Source of the DNA: Bacteroidota bacterium
GTDB lineage: Bacteria; Bacteroidota; Bacteroidia; Flavobacteriales; Flavobacteriaceae
Assembly (NCBI GenBank): GCA_023437485.1
Contig: JAEZGB010000106.1
Coordinates: forward strand, 1 to 13,383
Reading direction: 5' to 3'
DNA length: 13,383 nucleotides
Notes under the pieces: generated by a model
Told to the model about the DNA's origin: nothing
The model's input: only the letters and a program-made list of their open reading frames with translations
The model's database searches: none
Translations under genes and position numbers: made by a program
Part shown: in pieces, positions 6,845 through 13,383 of the stretch
Layout of the letters: each line of letters begins with the position of its first letter
Numbering within the stretch: position 1 is the stretch's first letter

Positions 6845-9469
6845 TTAAATGTGGCCCTGTTCATTTTCACGGTCCAGGTACTCCTGAACAATGTCAATGG
6901 CGTTGGTAACCACGTCACTGAGTGCGGTGATAAAGGCGCCATCTTCGGCCATTTCGATGGCGTGCCTGAGCGCTTCCACTTCCTTGTGGATCAATTCATA
7001 AGTGACATCGCGGCCCGAATCCTTGATGCCTTGCAGGATAAGCGAGTTGATTTCGTCGACGGTGCGCCCGCGAAGATGTTTTTCCTGGCGGATGATGATG
7101 TGGTCAAACATGCGCCCGGCAATCTCGGCACATTCACGGATGTCCTCGTCGCGTCGGTCTCCCACACCGGCGATAATCCCGATTTTGCGCGTTGCCTCAA
7201 TGGCCGAGAGGAATTCCTCGATTCCTCGATACCCCGACGGATTGTGCGCAAAGTCAATCATCACCCGGAAGCGGTTAAAATTGAAGATGTTCATCCTGCC
7301 CGGGGTTTGCGCGGCGCTCGGGACAAAGGTCTGAAGCGACAGGCTGATGTCTTCCACCTTGAAGCCGTACAGGTACGCGGCAAGTGTCGCGGCCAGCACG
7401 TTGGCAATCATGAATTTTGCCTTCCCGCCAAGTGTGAGCGGAACATGGGTTGCCTTTTCTATCCGGATTTTCCATTCGCCTTTTTTGACCGTGATGTAGC
7501 CGTCCTCATAAACCGCGACAATCTTGCCTTCCCGCGCCAGTTCACGCAAAAACGGAAGCGTTTCGTCCATTGAGAACCAGGCCACCTCGCAGTTGAGGTT
7601 TTTGGCAATCTTTCGGCACTTCTCGTCCTCGGCATTAAGGATGGCCCAACCGTCCTTTTTGACGCTTTCCACCACCACGCTCTTTACGCGTGCCAGGTCA
7701 TCCAGATCATGGATGTCATTAAGGCCCAGGTGGTCTTCCTGGATGTTGGTGATGATCCCGATATCGCATCGGCTAAAGCCCAGCCCGGACCGCAGAATTC
7801 CGCCGCGGGCACACTCGAGTACGGCAAATTCAACGGTGGGATCCTTGAGAATGTATTCGGCCGATACCGGGCCGGTGGTATCGCCCTTTTCCATCATATG
7901 GTTTTGAATGTAAATGCCGTCGGAGGTGGTAAAACCCACGCGGTAACCTTTGTTCTTGACAATGTGCGCCAGTAAACGGGTTGTGGTGGTCTTGCCATTG
8001 GTTCCGGTAATGGCGATGATGGGGATGCGGCTGGGTTTCCCCGGCGGGTAGAGCATGTCAATGACGGGCGCGGCCACGTTCCTGGGAAGGCCCTCGGACG
8101 GCGCAAGGTGCATGCGGAATCCGGGAGCCGCGTTGACTTCAAGGATAACGCCGCCATTTTCCTTAAGCGGTTGGGTCAGGTTTTCGGCCATGATGTCAAC
8201 CCCGCAAATATCCAGGCCAATCACGCGCGAGATGCGTTCGCATAGAAAGATGTTTTCCGGGTGCATCATCTCGGTCACGTCAACCGATGTGCCGCCCGTG
8301 GAGAGATTGGCCGTTGATTTCAGGTAAACGGTTTCTCCTTTTGCCGGCACGGTTTCCAGCGTATAATCCTTCTTTTCCAAAAGTTCAAGTGTGTCGCGGT
8401 CCACAGTGATCTCGGTCAGTACGTTTTCATGCCCGTAGCCGCGGCGGGGATCCTGGTTGGTGATGTCAATGAGTTCCTGGATGGTGCTTTTGCCATCGCC
8501 TTTCACGTGCGCCGGTTCGCGTTTGGCCGCGGCCACAAGCTTGTTGTTGATAATCAGGACCCGGAAATCATATCCGGTGATAAACTTTTCAACAATGACA
8601 CGGCGGCTGTAGGTCTTGGCGAATTCAAGCCCGGCCACCGCGCCCTGCCAGGTTTTGACATTGATTGACGCACCTTTGCCGTGATTGCCGTCAAGGGGTT
8701 TGATGACGATGGGATAACCAATCTTGTCAATGGTTTCTTTCAGGTCTTGTTCGTCGACGCAAATCCCACCGCTGGCCACCGGAATTGACGACATCTCGAG
8801 CATGCGCTTGGTTTGCTCTTTGTTGCCGGCGATATCGACCGCAATATAGCTGGTCTGGTTGGTGATGGTGGCCTGGAATCGCATTTGGTTGATTCCATAA
8901 CCCAGCTGGACCAGTGAATTCGAGCCCAGCCTGATCCAGGGAATGTCGCGTGAGACCGCTTCTTCAACAATGCTCCCGGTACTTGGGCCCAGCCTGACGC
9001 GTTCTCGAATTTCGCGCATGGTCTGGATATCGGCTTCCAGGTCATAGTCAACACCGGCGATCAAAGCCTCGGCAATCCGGACTGACGCCTCTGCTGCATA
9101 AACGCCAACGTTTTCTTCAGTATAGCTAAAGACCACATTGTATACTCCCGGAGTTTTGGTTCCGCGCGTCCGGCCAAATCCGGTTTCCATCCCGGCCAGG
9201 GTCTGGATTTCAAGCGCAATATGTTCGATGACGTGGCCCATCCAGGTGCCGATATCGACCCGGGTAAAAAATCCGCCGCGCCCACCTTCGGAACAGCGAT
9301 GTTCAATAAGGGTTGGCATCAGGGCTTCAATACGGTGTCTGAAGCCATCGATCTTGTTGGTGGGAAGTTCTTCCATCTCTTCCAGGTCAAGCCGCATCTG
9401 AATTAATTTTTTGCGATAGATGCTCCAAACATTCGGCCCTTTGAGAACCTGGATCTTGAGTATTTTCAT
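6845..9469 (-). CDS. cphA: cyanophycin synthetase
   Basis: The protein has 874 residues, the normal length for CphA1. It makes cyanophycin (multi-L-arginyl-poly-L-aspartate), an insoluble cytoplasmic nitrogen and carbon store, using two ATP per Asp-Arg unit. Domains in order: the CphA N-terminal domain (1-160) with EHRCSEGGRGGF (56-67) and GHVIEHIALEIQ; an ATP-grasp domain (about 210-475) with the nucleotide loop KPLDGNHGKG (257-266) and LEVNAAPGFRMHL (443-455), which adds aspartate to the backbone; and a Mur-ligase-like domain (480-874) with P-loop GTNGKTTTT (489-497), NIQEDHLG (575-582), PGRMN (723-727) and DFAHNP (739-744), which attaches arginine to the side chain. All three domains are intact. 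The segment H79-V-I-E82-H83 has the HxxEH form of some zinc peptidases and may belong to the cryptic primer-generating hydrolase described in CphA1 N-domains; that is my inference. It is divergent from cphB across an AT-rich region and upstream of the DPP IV-like gene. Confidence 0.96.
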   Translation of the reverse strand: MKILKIQVLKGPNVWSIYRKKLIQMRLDLEEMEELPTNKIDGFRHRIEALMPTLIEHRCSEGGRGGFFTRVDIGTWMGHVIEHIALEIQTLAGMETGFGRTRGTKTPGVYNVVFSYTEENVGVYAAEASVRIAEALIAGVDYDLEADIQTMREIRERVRLGPSTGSIVEEAVSRDIPWIRLGSNSLVQLGYGINQMRFQATITNQTSYIAVDIAGNKEQTKRMLEMSSIPVASGGICVDEQDLKETIDKIGYPIVIKPLDGNHGKGASINVKTWQGAVAGLEFAKTYSRRVIVEKFITGYDFRVLIINNKLVAAAKREPAHVKGDGKSTIQELIDITNQDPRRGYGHENVLTEITVDRDTLELLEKKDYTLETVPAKGETVYLKSTANLSTGGTSVDVTEMMHPENIFLCERISRVIGLDICGVDIMAENLTQPLKENGGVILEVNAAPGFRMHLAPSEGLPRNVAAPVIDMLYPPGKPSRIPIIAITGTNGKTTTTRLLAHIVKNKGYRVGFTTSDGIYIQNHMMEKGDTTGPVSAEYILKDPTVEFAVLECARGGILRSGLGFSRCDIGIITNIQEDHLGLNDIHDLDDLARVKSVVVESVKKDGWAILNAEDEKCRKIAKNLNCEVAWFSMDETLPFLRELAREGKIVAVYEDGYITVKKGEWKIRIEKATHVPLTLGGKAKFMIANVLAATLAAYLYGFKVEDISLSLQTFVPSAAQTPGRMNIFNFNRFRVMIDFAHNPSGYRGIEEFLSAIEATRKIGIIAGVGDRRDEDIRECAEIAGRMFDHIIIRQEKHLRGRTVDEINSLILQGIKDSGRDVTYELIHKEVEALRHAIEMAEDGAFITALSDVVTNAIDIVQEYLDRENEQGHI

Positions 9470-9596
9470 AAAAAGTGGTTTGCTTTGATGGTAATTTTGC
9501 CTTGCCGCGCCATGATTTTTAAAAGCGGTTTGTGGCCAATTTGGACTGGTTTTTAATTTTCAGGAAATTAGTAAAAATTATAAATAACCGGGATTA

Positions 9597-9614
9597 ATTT
9601 TAAAATTTTAAAAT
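9597..9614. promoter_or_regulatory. 18-bp perfect AT palindrome in the cphA/cphB divergent region
   Basis: ATTTTAAAATTTTAAAAT is a perfect palindrome almost midway between the starts of cphA (9469) and cphB (9728). The whole 258-bp spacer is AT-rich and must carry both promoters. A second short palindrome, TTACGTAA, is at 9654-9661. Either could be an operator for coordinated control of synthesis and breakdown. The low complexity of the sequence means chance is also plausible. Confidence 0.3.
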
Positions 9615-9702
9615 ACGTTGAATCCAGGCCGGTTATGGCGAATTTAAGGCCTTTTACGTAAGAGAATTAGGAAAAAAATAAGACCTGCTTTTACCCGTTT
9701 TT

Positions 9703-9710
9703 TATCTTTT
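9703..9710 (+). promoter_or_regulatory. -7 promoter box TATCTTTT for the cphB operon
   Basis: TATCTTTT matches seven of eight positions of TAnnTTTG and ends 17 nt before the ATG at 9728. Its position and sequence nearly duplicate the box at 414-421. The TTG at 9710-9712 overlaps this box and is therefore unlikely to be the start codon. No clear -33 element is visible. Confidence 0.42.
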
Positions 9711-9727
9711 TGGTTATTTTTACCGGC

Positions 9728-10651
9728 ATGAATATAAAGGGAAAACTCATTATAATTGGGGGTGCGGTTGATAAGGGAAGTTTTACTGAGAAGGGCCTGG
9801 ACCCGACGGCGGCGAGCAACCTGAATTTTTTTGAGACCGGCATTCTGCGACGAATTTTAAGGGAAGCAAAGCACCAGGAATCTTCAAAAATTGAAGTAAT
9901 TACCACGGCCTCCAAAATCCCGAGGGAAATTGGCCCCGAATATATGAAGGCGCTAACCTATCTTGGCGCGAAGGACGTTGATATCCTCCATCTTGAAAAA
10001 CGCGAAATGGCCTCGGATCCCGAGGTTTTGGACAGGTTGCGCAAAGCCGATGTGGTAATGTTCACCGGCGGCGACCAATTAAGGCTTACGTCAATATTGG
10101 GCGGAACAGCCTTTCATGATATTCTGCTTGACAAATACCACAACGAAGAATTCATTTACGCCGGAACTTCAGCCGGCGCGGCGGCTGCTTCAAACAACAT
10201 GATCTATCAGGGAAGCAGCTCTGAGGCACTTTTAAAAGGCGAAGTGAAGATCACCTCCGGATTAGGGCTGATTGACGGTGTGGTGATTGACACCCATTTT
10301 GTACAGCGCGGCAGGATCGGCCGATTGTTCCAGGCGGTGGTGGGAAATCCAAGGACGCTGGGAATTGGGCTGGGCGAGGACACGGGCCTTTTGATCCGGA
10401 ACAATACCGAGATGGAAGCGATTGGCTCAGGACTTGTGATTCTTGTGGACGGTCGGGAGATCAAGGACACCAATCTCACCCAGGTTGAGATGGGGCAGCC
10501 CATTTCCATCAATCACCTGGTAACCCATGTCCTTAGCATTTACGATACCTTTGACCTGAAAACTTACAGGATGAACATCAAATCTTCTCAGTATGCTGAA
10601 AAACTGGCCATTACGCGCGAAGATATCGAATCGGAAAAATCGGTAAATTAA
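9728..10651 (+). CDS. cphB: cyanophycinase (serine peptidase family S51)
   Basis: The protein has 307 residues from the ATG at 9728 (MNIKGKLIIIGGAVDKG). An upstream TTG at 9710 would add six residues but overlaps the promoter box. CphB is a cytoplasmic exo-peptidase that cuts cyanophycin to beta-Asp-Arg dipeptides. Visible motifs are FTGGDQ (112-117), nucleophile AGTSAG with Ser148, DTHFVQRGRIGR (188-199) with His190, and GLGEDTG with Glu217. As I recall the Synechocystis enzyme (Gln101, Ser132, Asp172, His174, Arg178, Arg180, Arg183, Glu201), every one of these has a counterpart here at a constant offset of 16. The one pocket change seen is Thr189 where that enzyme has Gln173. Fold and triad are intact. 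The last codon overlaps the next gene by one base (TAATG), so the two are translationally coupled and form an operon. Confidence 0.95.
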   Translation: MNIKGKLIIIGGAVDKGSFTEKGLDPTAASNLNFFETGILRRILREAKHQESSKIEVITTASKIPREIGPEYMKALTYLGAKDVDILHLEKREMASDPEVLDRLRKADVVMFTGGDQLRLTSILGGTAFHDILLDKYHNEEFIYAGTSAGAAAASNNMIYQGSSSEALLKGEVKITSGLGLIDGVVIDTHFVQRGRIGRLFQAVVGNPRTLGIGLGEDTGLLIRNNTEMEAIGSGLVILVDGREIKDTNLTQVEMGQPISINHLVTHVLSIYDTFDLKTYRMNIKSSQYAEKLAITREDIESEKSVN

Positions 10652-11493
10652 TGAAGGTCATCATCCACGGGGGGTTCTTTAGCGAATCGCACACCAATCT
10701 TGAAACCAAGCTGGCCAAACAACAATCGCTCTTGCGAATTGTGCGGGCTGCGCATGAACACCTGAAAACGCATTCGGCAGTAGACACGGTGGTTTTTGCC
10801 GTGAGCCTTTTGGAAGACGACCCTCTTTTCAATGCCGGAATAGGTTCGCAAATCCAGAGCGACGGAAAGATCCGGATGAGCGCCGCGATCATGGATGGCC
10901 ATACCCAAAAAATGGGCGGCGTGATCAATATTGAGGACGTAAAAAACCCCATTCAGGTGGCCGATAAACTTTTGCCCTTTGAAGACCGTATTCTGGGCGG
11001 CGAGGGCGCGACTGCCTTTGCCCGGAAAAATGGTTTTGATTATTTCTCGACCGAAATCCCTCAGCGCCGTAGGGAATACGAGGCCAATTTGGCCACTTAC
11101 GGCCTGGGTACCGTAGGTTGCGTTGCGCTGGACGCGCAGGGCAGGCTCGCGGCCGGAACTTCCACCGGAGGGAAAGGATTCGAGATTCCGGGCAGGATTT
11201 CAGATTCGGCGACCGTGGCCGGAAATTATGCCAACCCACATTGTGCGGTGAGCCTTACCGGAGTAGGGGAGGACATCGTGAGCGGAGCCGTAGCCGCCAA
11301 GATCGTAACCCGCGTCACCGACGGTTTCCCCTTAAAAGACGCCTTCGCCAAAACCTTCGACGAACTCAAGCCCTTTGAAGGATTCGCCGGCGCCGTCGCC
11401 ATTGATAAAGACGGCAACATCTGGCATCAGGACTCGCACCTCTATATGGTATATGCGAGTTATGACGGGGAAGTGGAGGAGGTGTTTGGGTAA
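10651..11493 (+). CDS. iaaA: isoaspartyl peptidase / plant-type L-asparaginase (Ntn hydrolase)
   Basis: The protein has 280 residues and is translationally coupled to cphB by a 1-base stop/start overlap. The family hydrolyses beta-aspartyl dipeptides and L-asparagine. Here the natural substrate is probably the beta-Asp-Arg released by CphB, giving Asp and Arg. Family signatures are VIIHGGF (3-9), PLFNAGIGS (58-66), AAIMDG (78-83) and GTVGCVALD with Thr154, the residue exposed by self-cleavage and used as nucleophile. PGRISDS (180-186) holds Arg182 and Asp185, which grip the substrate alpha-groups, and LTGVGE follows (202-207). Spacing from Thr154 to Arg182 and Asp185 (28 and 31) equals that in the E. 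coli enzyme (Thr179, Arg207, Asp210). Oddities are a chain about 35-40 residues shorter than usual, partly in the variable linker before Thr154, and SDSA where GDSP is normal. No terminator was found after it. Confidence 0.92.
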   Translation: MKVIIHGGFFSESHTNLETKLAKQQSLLRIVRAAHEHLKTHSAVDTVVFAVSLLEDDPLFNAGIGSQIQSDGKIRMSAAIMDGHTQKMGGVINIEDVKNPIQVADKLLPFEDRILGGEGATAFARKNGFDYFSTEIPQRRREYEANLATYGLGTVGCVALDAQGRLAAGTSTGGKGFEIPGRISDSATVAGNYANPHCAVSLTGVGEDIVSGAVAAKIVTRVTDGFPLKDAFAKTFDELKPFEGFAGAVAIDKDGNIWHQDSHLYMVYASYDGEVEEVFG

Positions 11494-11525
11494 GGAGGGA
11501 ATGAGGGAACGAGGAAATTAGGACC

Positions 11526-11569
11526 CGAGGCGAAGCCGAACGGAACGGAGCGACAGCGAAGTTAAATTA
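11526..11569. repeat. outlying diverged copy of the intergenic repeat module
   Basis: CGAGGCGAAGCCGAACGG...AGCGAAGTTAAATTA resembles the modules at 11771-11800 and 11938-11968, both containing CGAGGCGAAGCCGAACTGA followed by CGAAG(T/C)TAAA. It lies just after the end of the asparaginase gene and apart from the two tandem units. Confidence 0.6.
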
Positions 11570-11570
11570 A

Positions 11571-11609
11571 GAAATTTGAAAATTTGAAAATTTGGAAATT
11601 TGAAAATTA
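11571..11609. repeat. 8-bp tandem repeat (R)AAATTTG
   Basis: GAAATTTG, AAAATTTG, AAAATTTG and GAAATTTG follow one another without a gap (11571-11602), then a fifth partial copy AAAATTA. The purine at position 1 is the only variation. A pure T run of 11 lies at 11640-11650, with no GC stem before it. Slippage could make this tract variable in length between strains. Confidence 0.75.
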
Positions 11610-11694
11610 CCGCATTAACCAACTTTTCTGCTTAAATCATTTTTTTTTTTCTAATACTAATGTAACCGGATTCTCCCCGGGCTGAACGTTAGCA

Positions 11695-12066
11695 ACTGAC
11701 GACTGACACCTGACAGCTGATAGCTTTACTGACGACTGACAGCTAATTTCTTCGAATGTCGAACGGCACACGAGGCGAAGCCGAACTGACGAAGCTAAAC
11801 GTCGAACGGGAGCGGCCGCAGCATTCTAAAATGTTTTCGATTACCTTCCAACAAGCTGACAGCTGACGGCTGATAGCTGATAGCTTTACTAACGACTGAC
11901 GACCGACAGCTAATTTCTTCGAATGTCGAACGGCACACGAGGCGAAGCCGAACTGAGCGAAGTTAAATGTCGAACGGGAGCGGCCGCTGCTTCCGAAAAT
12001 GTTTTCGATTACCTTCCAACAAGCTGACGCCTGACGGCTGATAGCTGATAGCTGTACTGACAACTA
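11695..12066. repeat. two and a bit tandem copies of a 168-bp intergenic repeat
   Basis: Unit one (to 11855) and unit two (11856-12023) share long near-identical blocks, such as AGCTAATTTCTTCGAATGTC at 11741 and 11908, and GTTTTCGATTACCTTCCAAC at 11833 and 12001. Unit three is only its first part (12024-12066) and runs into the stop codon of the gene ending at 12064. Each full unit holds a GCGGCCGC site (11812-11819, 11980-11987), a repeated TGTCGAACGG, and runs of short CTGAC/GCTGATA repeats. I recall similar CTGATAGCTGA-rich spacers in Flavobacterium genomes. This 570-bp gap (11494-12063) holds no credible gene. The 106-codon reading frame on the minus strand is simply the repeat read through. 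Confidence 0.85.
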
Positions 12067-13383
12067 CCCCTTCAGCTTCCGCACCTCATACAAATCTTTC
12101 CTGCGGTCCTTCATGATCCTGACCGATCCGTAATGGTGCAACTCATCCAATAGCTGCAGGTCAACGTCAACGATGAGCATCATCTCGGTATTTGGCGTGG
12201 TCTCGGCTTTGATCGCGTTTGTGGGAAAGGCGAAATCCGATGGCGTGAATACCGCCGATTGCGCAAACTGGATATCCATATTATTGACCTTGGGCAGGTT
12301 TCCAACGCAGCCGGCAATCGCCACATAGCATTCATTTTCAATCGCGCGGGCCTGGGCGCAGTGCCGCACGCGGGTGTATCCGTTCTGGGTATCGGTTAAA
12401 AACGGGACAAACAGGATCTGCATGCCCTGCTCGGCATACAGGCGGCTGAGTTCGGGAAACTCGACATCGTAACAAATTAAAATTCCAACTTTGCCACAAT
12501 CGGTATCAAAGACCTCGATCTTGTCGCCGCCGGTCATCGCGTAATACTTGTGTTCGTTGGGCGTGATGTGGATTTTTCTAAACTCGTCGATTTTGCCGGT
12601 ACGATGACAGAGGTACGAGGCATTGTAAAGCCTGCCATCTTCCAAAAGCGGCATGCTGCCCGTGACAATATTCACGTTGTAGGACAATGCGTATTCGTGC
12701 ATCTTTTGAACGATTTCACTTGTTTTGGCTGCCAATTCGCGCATGGCTTCGCTCTCGGGCAGGTGATTGTAGGGCTCGAGCAGCGGCGTGTTGAAGAGTT
12801 CGGGGAAAACGATAAAATCACTTTGATATCCGCTCACCGCATCGACAAAAAACCGGACCTGCTCATAAAACGCTTCCATGTCGGCAAAAAGCCGCATTTG
12901 CCATTGCACCAGCCCCAGCCTGATTTTCATCGAGGACCGTGATGATGCATTGATGCCCTGGTAATAAATGTTGTTCCACTCAATCAGTGTTGCGAAGTCC
13001 TTTGATTCATGATCACCGGGAAGGTAATTTTTTAGGACCTTCCGGACGTGGAAATCATTGGAAATCTGAAAGGACAGCGTCGCATCGTAGATTTCCTTGT
13101 TGCGGACCTTGTCAATATATTCGCGCGGCGTCAGGGTAGCCGAGTACTGGTGGTAGCCCGGAATCCGCCCGCCGGCAATGATGCTTTTGAGGTTCAGCAT
13201 TTCACAAAGGTGCTTTCGGGCCTCGTATAACCGCCGCCCGAGCCTCAGGCCGCGGTACTCCGGATGCACAAAAATCTCGATCCCGTATAGGGTATCGCCT
13301 GAAGGATTGTGCGTGGAAAAAGTGTAATCGCCGGTGATCAGCGTATAGGTGTGGCGGTCGCCGAATTCGTCGTAATCCACAAT
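12064..13383 (-). CDS. GNAT acetyltransferase-carbon-nitrogen hydrolase (nitrilase-family) fusion, N-terminus missing
   Basis: At least 439 codons are visible. The frame is open at the right edge, and the GTG at 13378-13380 is an internal Val codon rather than a proven start, so the N-terminus lies outside. Counting that Val as residue 1, about 1-125 is the rest of a GNAT domain with IEIFVHPEYRGLRLGRRLYE (34-53), the acetyl-CoA-binding motif A. From MKIRLGLVQWQM (151) onward is a complete nitrilase-superfamily domain: Glu194 in VFPELF, Lys269 in FRKIHI and Cys303 in LICYDVEFPE form the Glu-Lys-Cys catalytic set. It ends with YEVRKLKG and a TAG stop. This fusion is widespread in Bacteroidetes. 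Nitrilase-family members close to it cleave amides or carbamoyl groups (omega-amidase and N-carbamoylputrescine amidase are relatives), but the substrate is not established. Placed beside cyanophycin breakdown it could act on an arginine- or aspartate-derived compound; that is inference. It converges on the asparaginase gene across the repeat region. Confidence 0.9.
   Translation of the reverse strand: MVDYDEFGDRHTYTLITGDYTFSTHNPSGDTLYGIEIFVHPEYRGLRLGRRLYEARKHLCEMLNLKSIIAGGRIPGYHQYSATLTPREYIDKVRNKEIYDATLSFQISNDFHVRKVLKNYLPGDHESKDFATLIEWNNIYYQGINASSRSSMKIRLGLVQWQMRLFADMEAFYEQVRFFVDAVSGYQSDFIVFPELFNTPLLEPYNHLPESEAMRELAAKTSEIVQKMHEYALSYNVNIVTGSMPLLEDGRLYNASYLCHRTGKIDEFRKIHITPNEHKYYAMTGGDKIEVFDTDCGKVGILICYDVEFPELSRLYAEQGMQILFVPFLTDTQNGYTRVRHCAQARAIENECYVAIAGCVGNLPKVNNMDIQFAQSAVFTPSDFAFPTNAIKAETTPNTEMMLIVDVDLQLLDELHHYGSVRIMKDRRKDLYEVRKLKG

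Noticed and set aside
6851..7573. 240-codon plus-strand reading frame antisense to cphA
   Set aside because: It lies wholly inside the strongly supported cphA gene and its predicted protein shows no recognisable motif. It is explained by the codon bias of the opposite strand.
11640..11650. Intrinsic terminator for the asparaginase operon at the T run
   Set aside because: No GC-rich stem precedes the T tract.
11743..12063. 106-codon minus-strand reading frame (LSAISRQ-type protein)
   Set aside because: It is the translation of the 168-bp tandem repeat, and its two halves repeat each other for that reason. Such frames are familiar spurious proteins from these spacers.
13378..13380. GTG start for the GNAT-nitrilase gene
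   Set aside because: The frame stays open to the window edge and the GNAT domain would be missing its first strands, so this is an internal codon.

Overview
The window looks like chromosomal DNA from a member of the Bacteroidetes, most likely the Flavobacteriaceae. The evidence is the surface-protein start QVGIGTTTPNATLDI after a signal peptide, promoter boxes close to the Bacteroidetes -7 consensus TAnnTTTG, weak purine-rich ribosome-binding regions, the GNAT-nitrilase fusion, and intergenic repeats and a structured element of a type I recall from Flavobacterium genomes. Base composition looks roughly balanced by eye, which is rather GC-rich for that family. No phage, transposon, tRNA, rRNA or CRISPR was seen.

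Layout from left to right. Positions 1-313 (minus) hold the N-terminus of a YihY/BrkB-type membrane protein. Positions 437-1693 (plus) encode a conserved exported protein of unknown function that is often labelled asparagine synthetase B, although it has none of that enzyme's motifs. It meets, stop codon to stop codon, a 916-residue minus-strand surface protein (1694-4444). That protein is built from about 36 copies of a 15-residue repeat and ends in a phage tail-fibre-like S74 self-cleaving chaperone domain. A candidate structured RNA (4531-4622) and a clear terminator (4639-4660) separate it from a minus-strand dipeptidyl peptidase IV-like enzyme (4668-6797). Upstream of that, in the same direction, is cyanophycin synthetase cphA (6845-9469). 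An AT-rich divergent region follows, then the plus-strand pair cphB (cyanophycinase) and an isoaspartyl peptidase/asparaginase, which overlap by one base. Positions 11494-12063 are a repeat-rich convergent spacer. The window ends inside a minus-strand fusion of an acetyltransferase and a carbon-nitrogen hydrolase.

The functional core is a complete cyanophycin cycle. CphA polymerises aspartate and arginine into an insoluble nitrogen store. CphB cuts the polymer to beta-Asp-Arg dipeptides, and the isoaspartyl peptidase can split these into aspartate and arginine. The secreted DPP IV-like peptidase next to cphA and the GNAT-nitrilase next to the degradation genes suggest a wider nitrogen-salvage neighbourhood: external peptides feeding the store, and possibly arginine-derived amides or carbamoyl compounds being broken down. 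Those two links are inferred from gene position only. I did not find a clearly undescribed system. The most unusual items are the 15-residue-repeat S74 protein and the misnamed conserved protein beside it.
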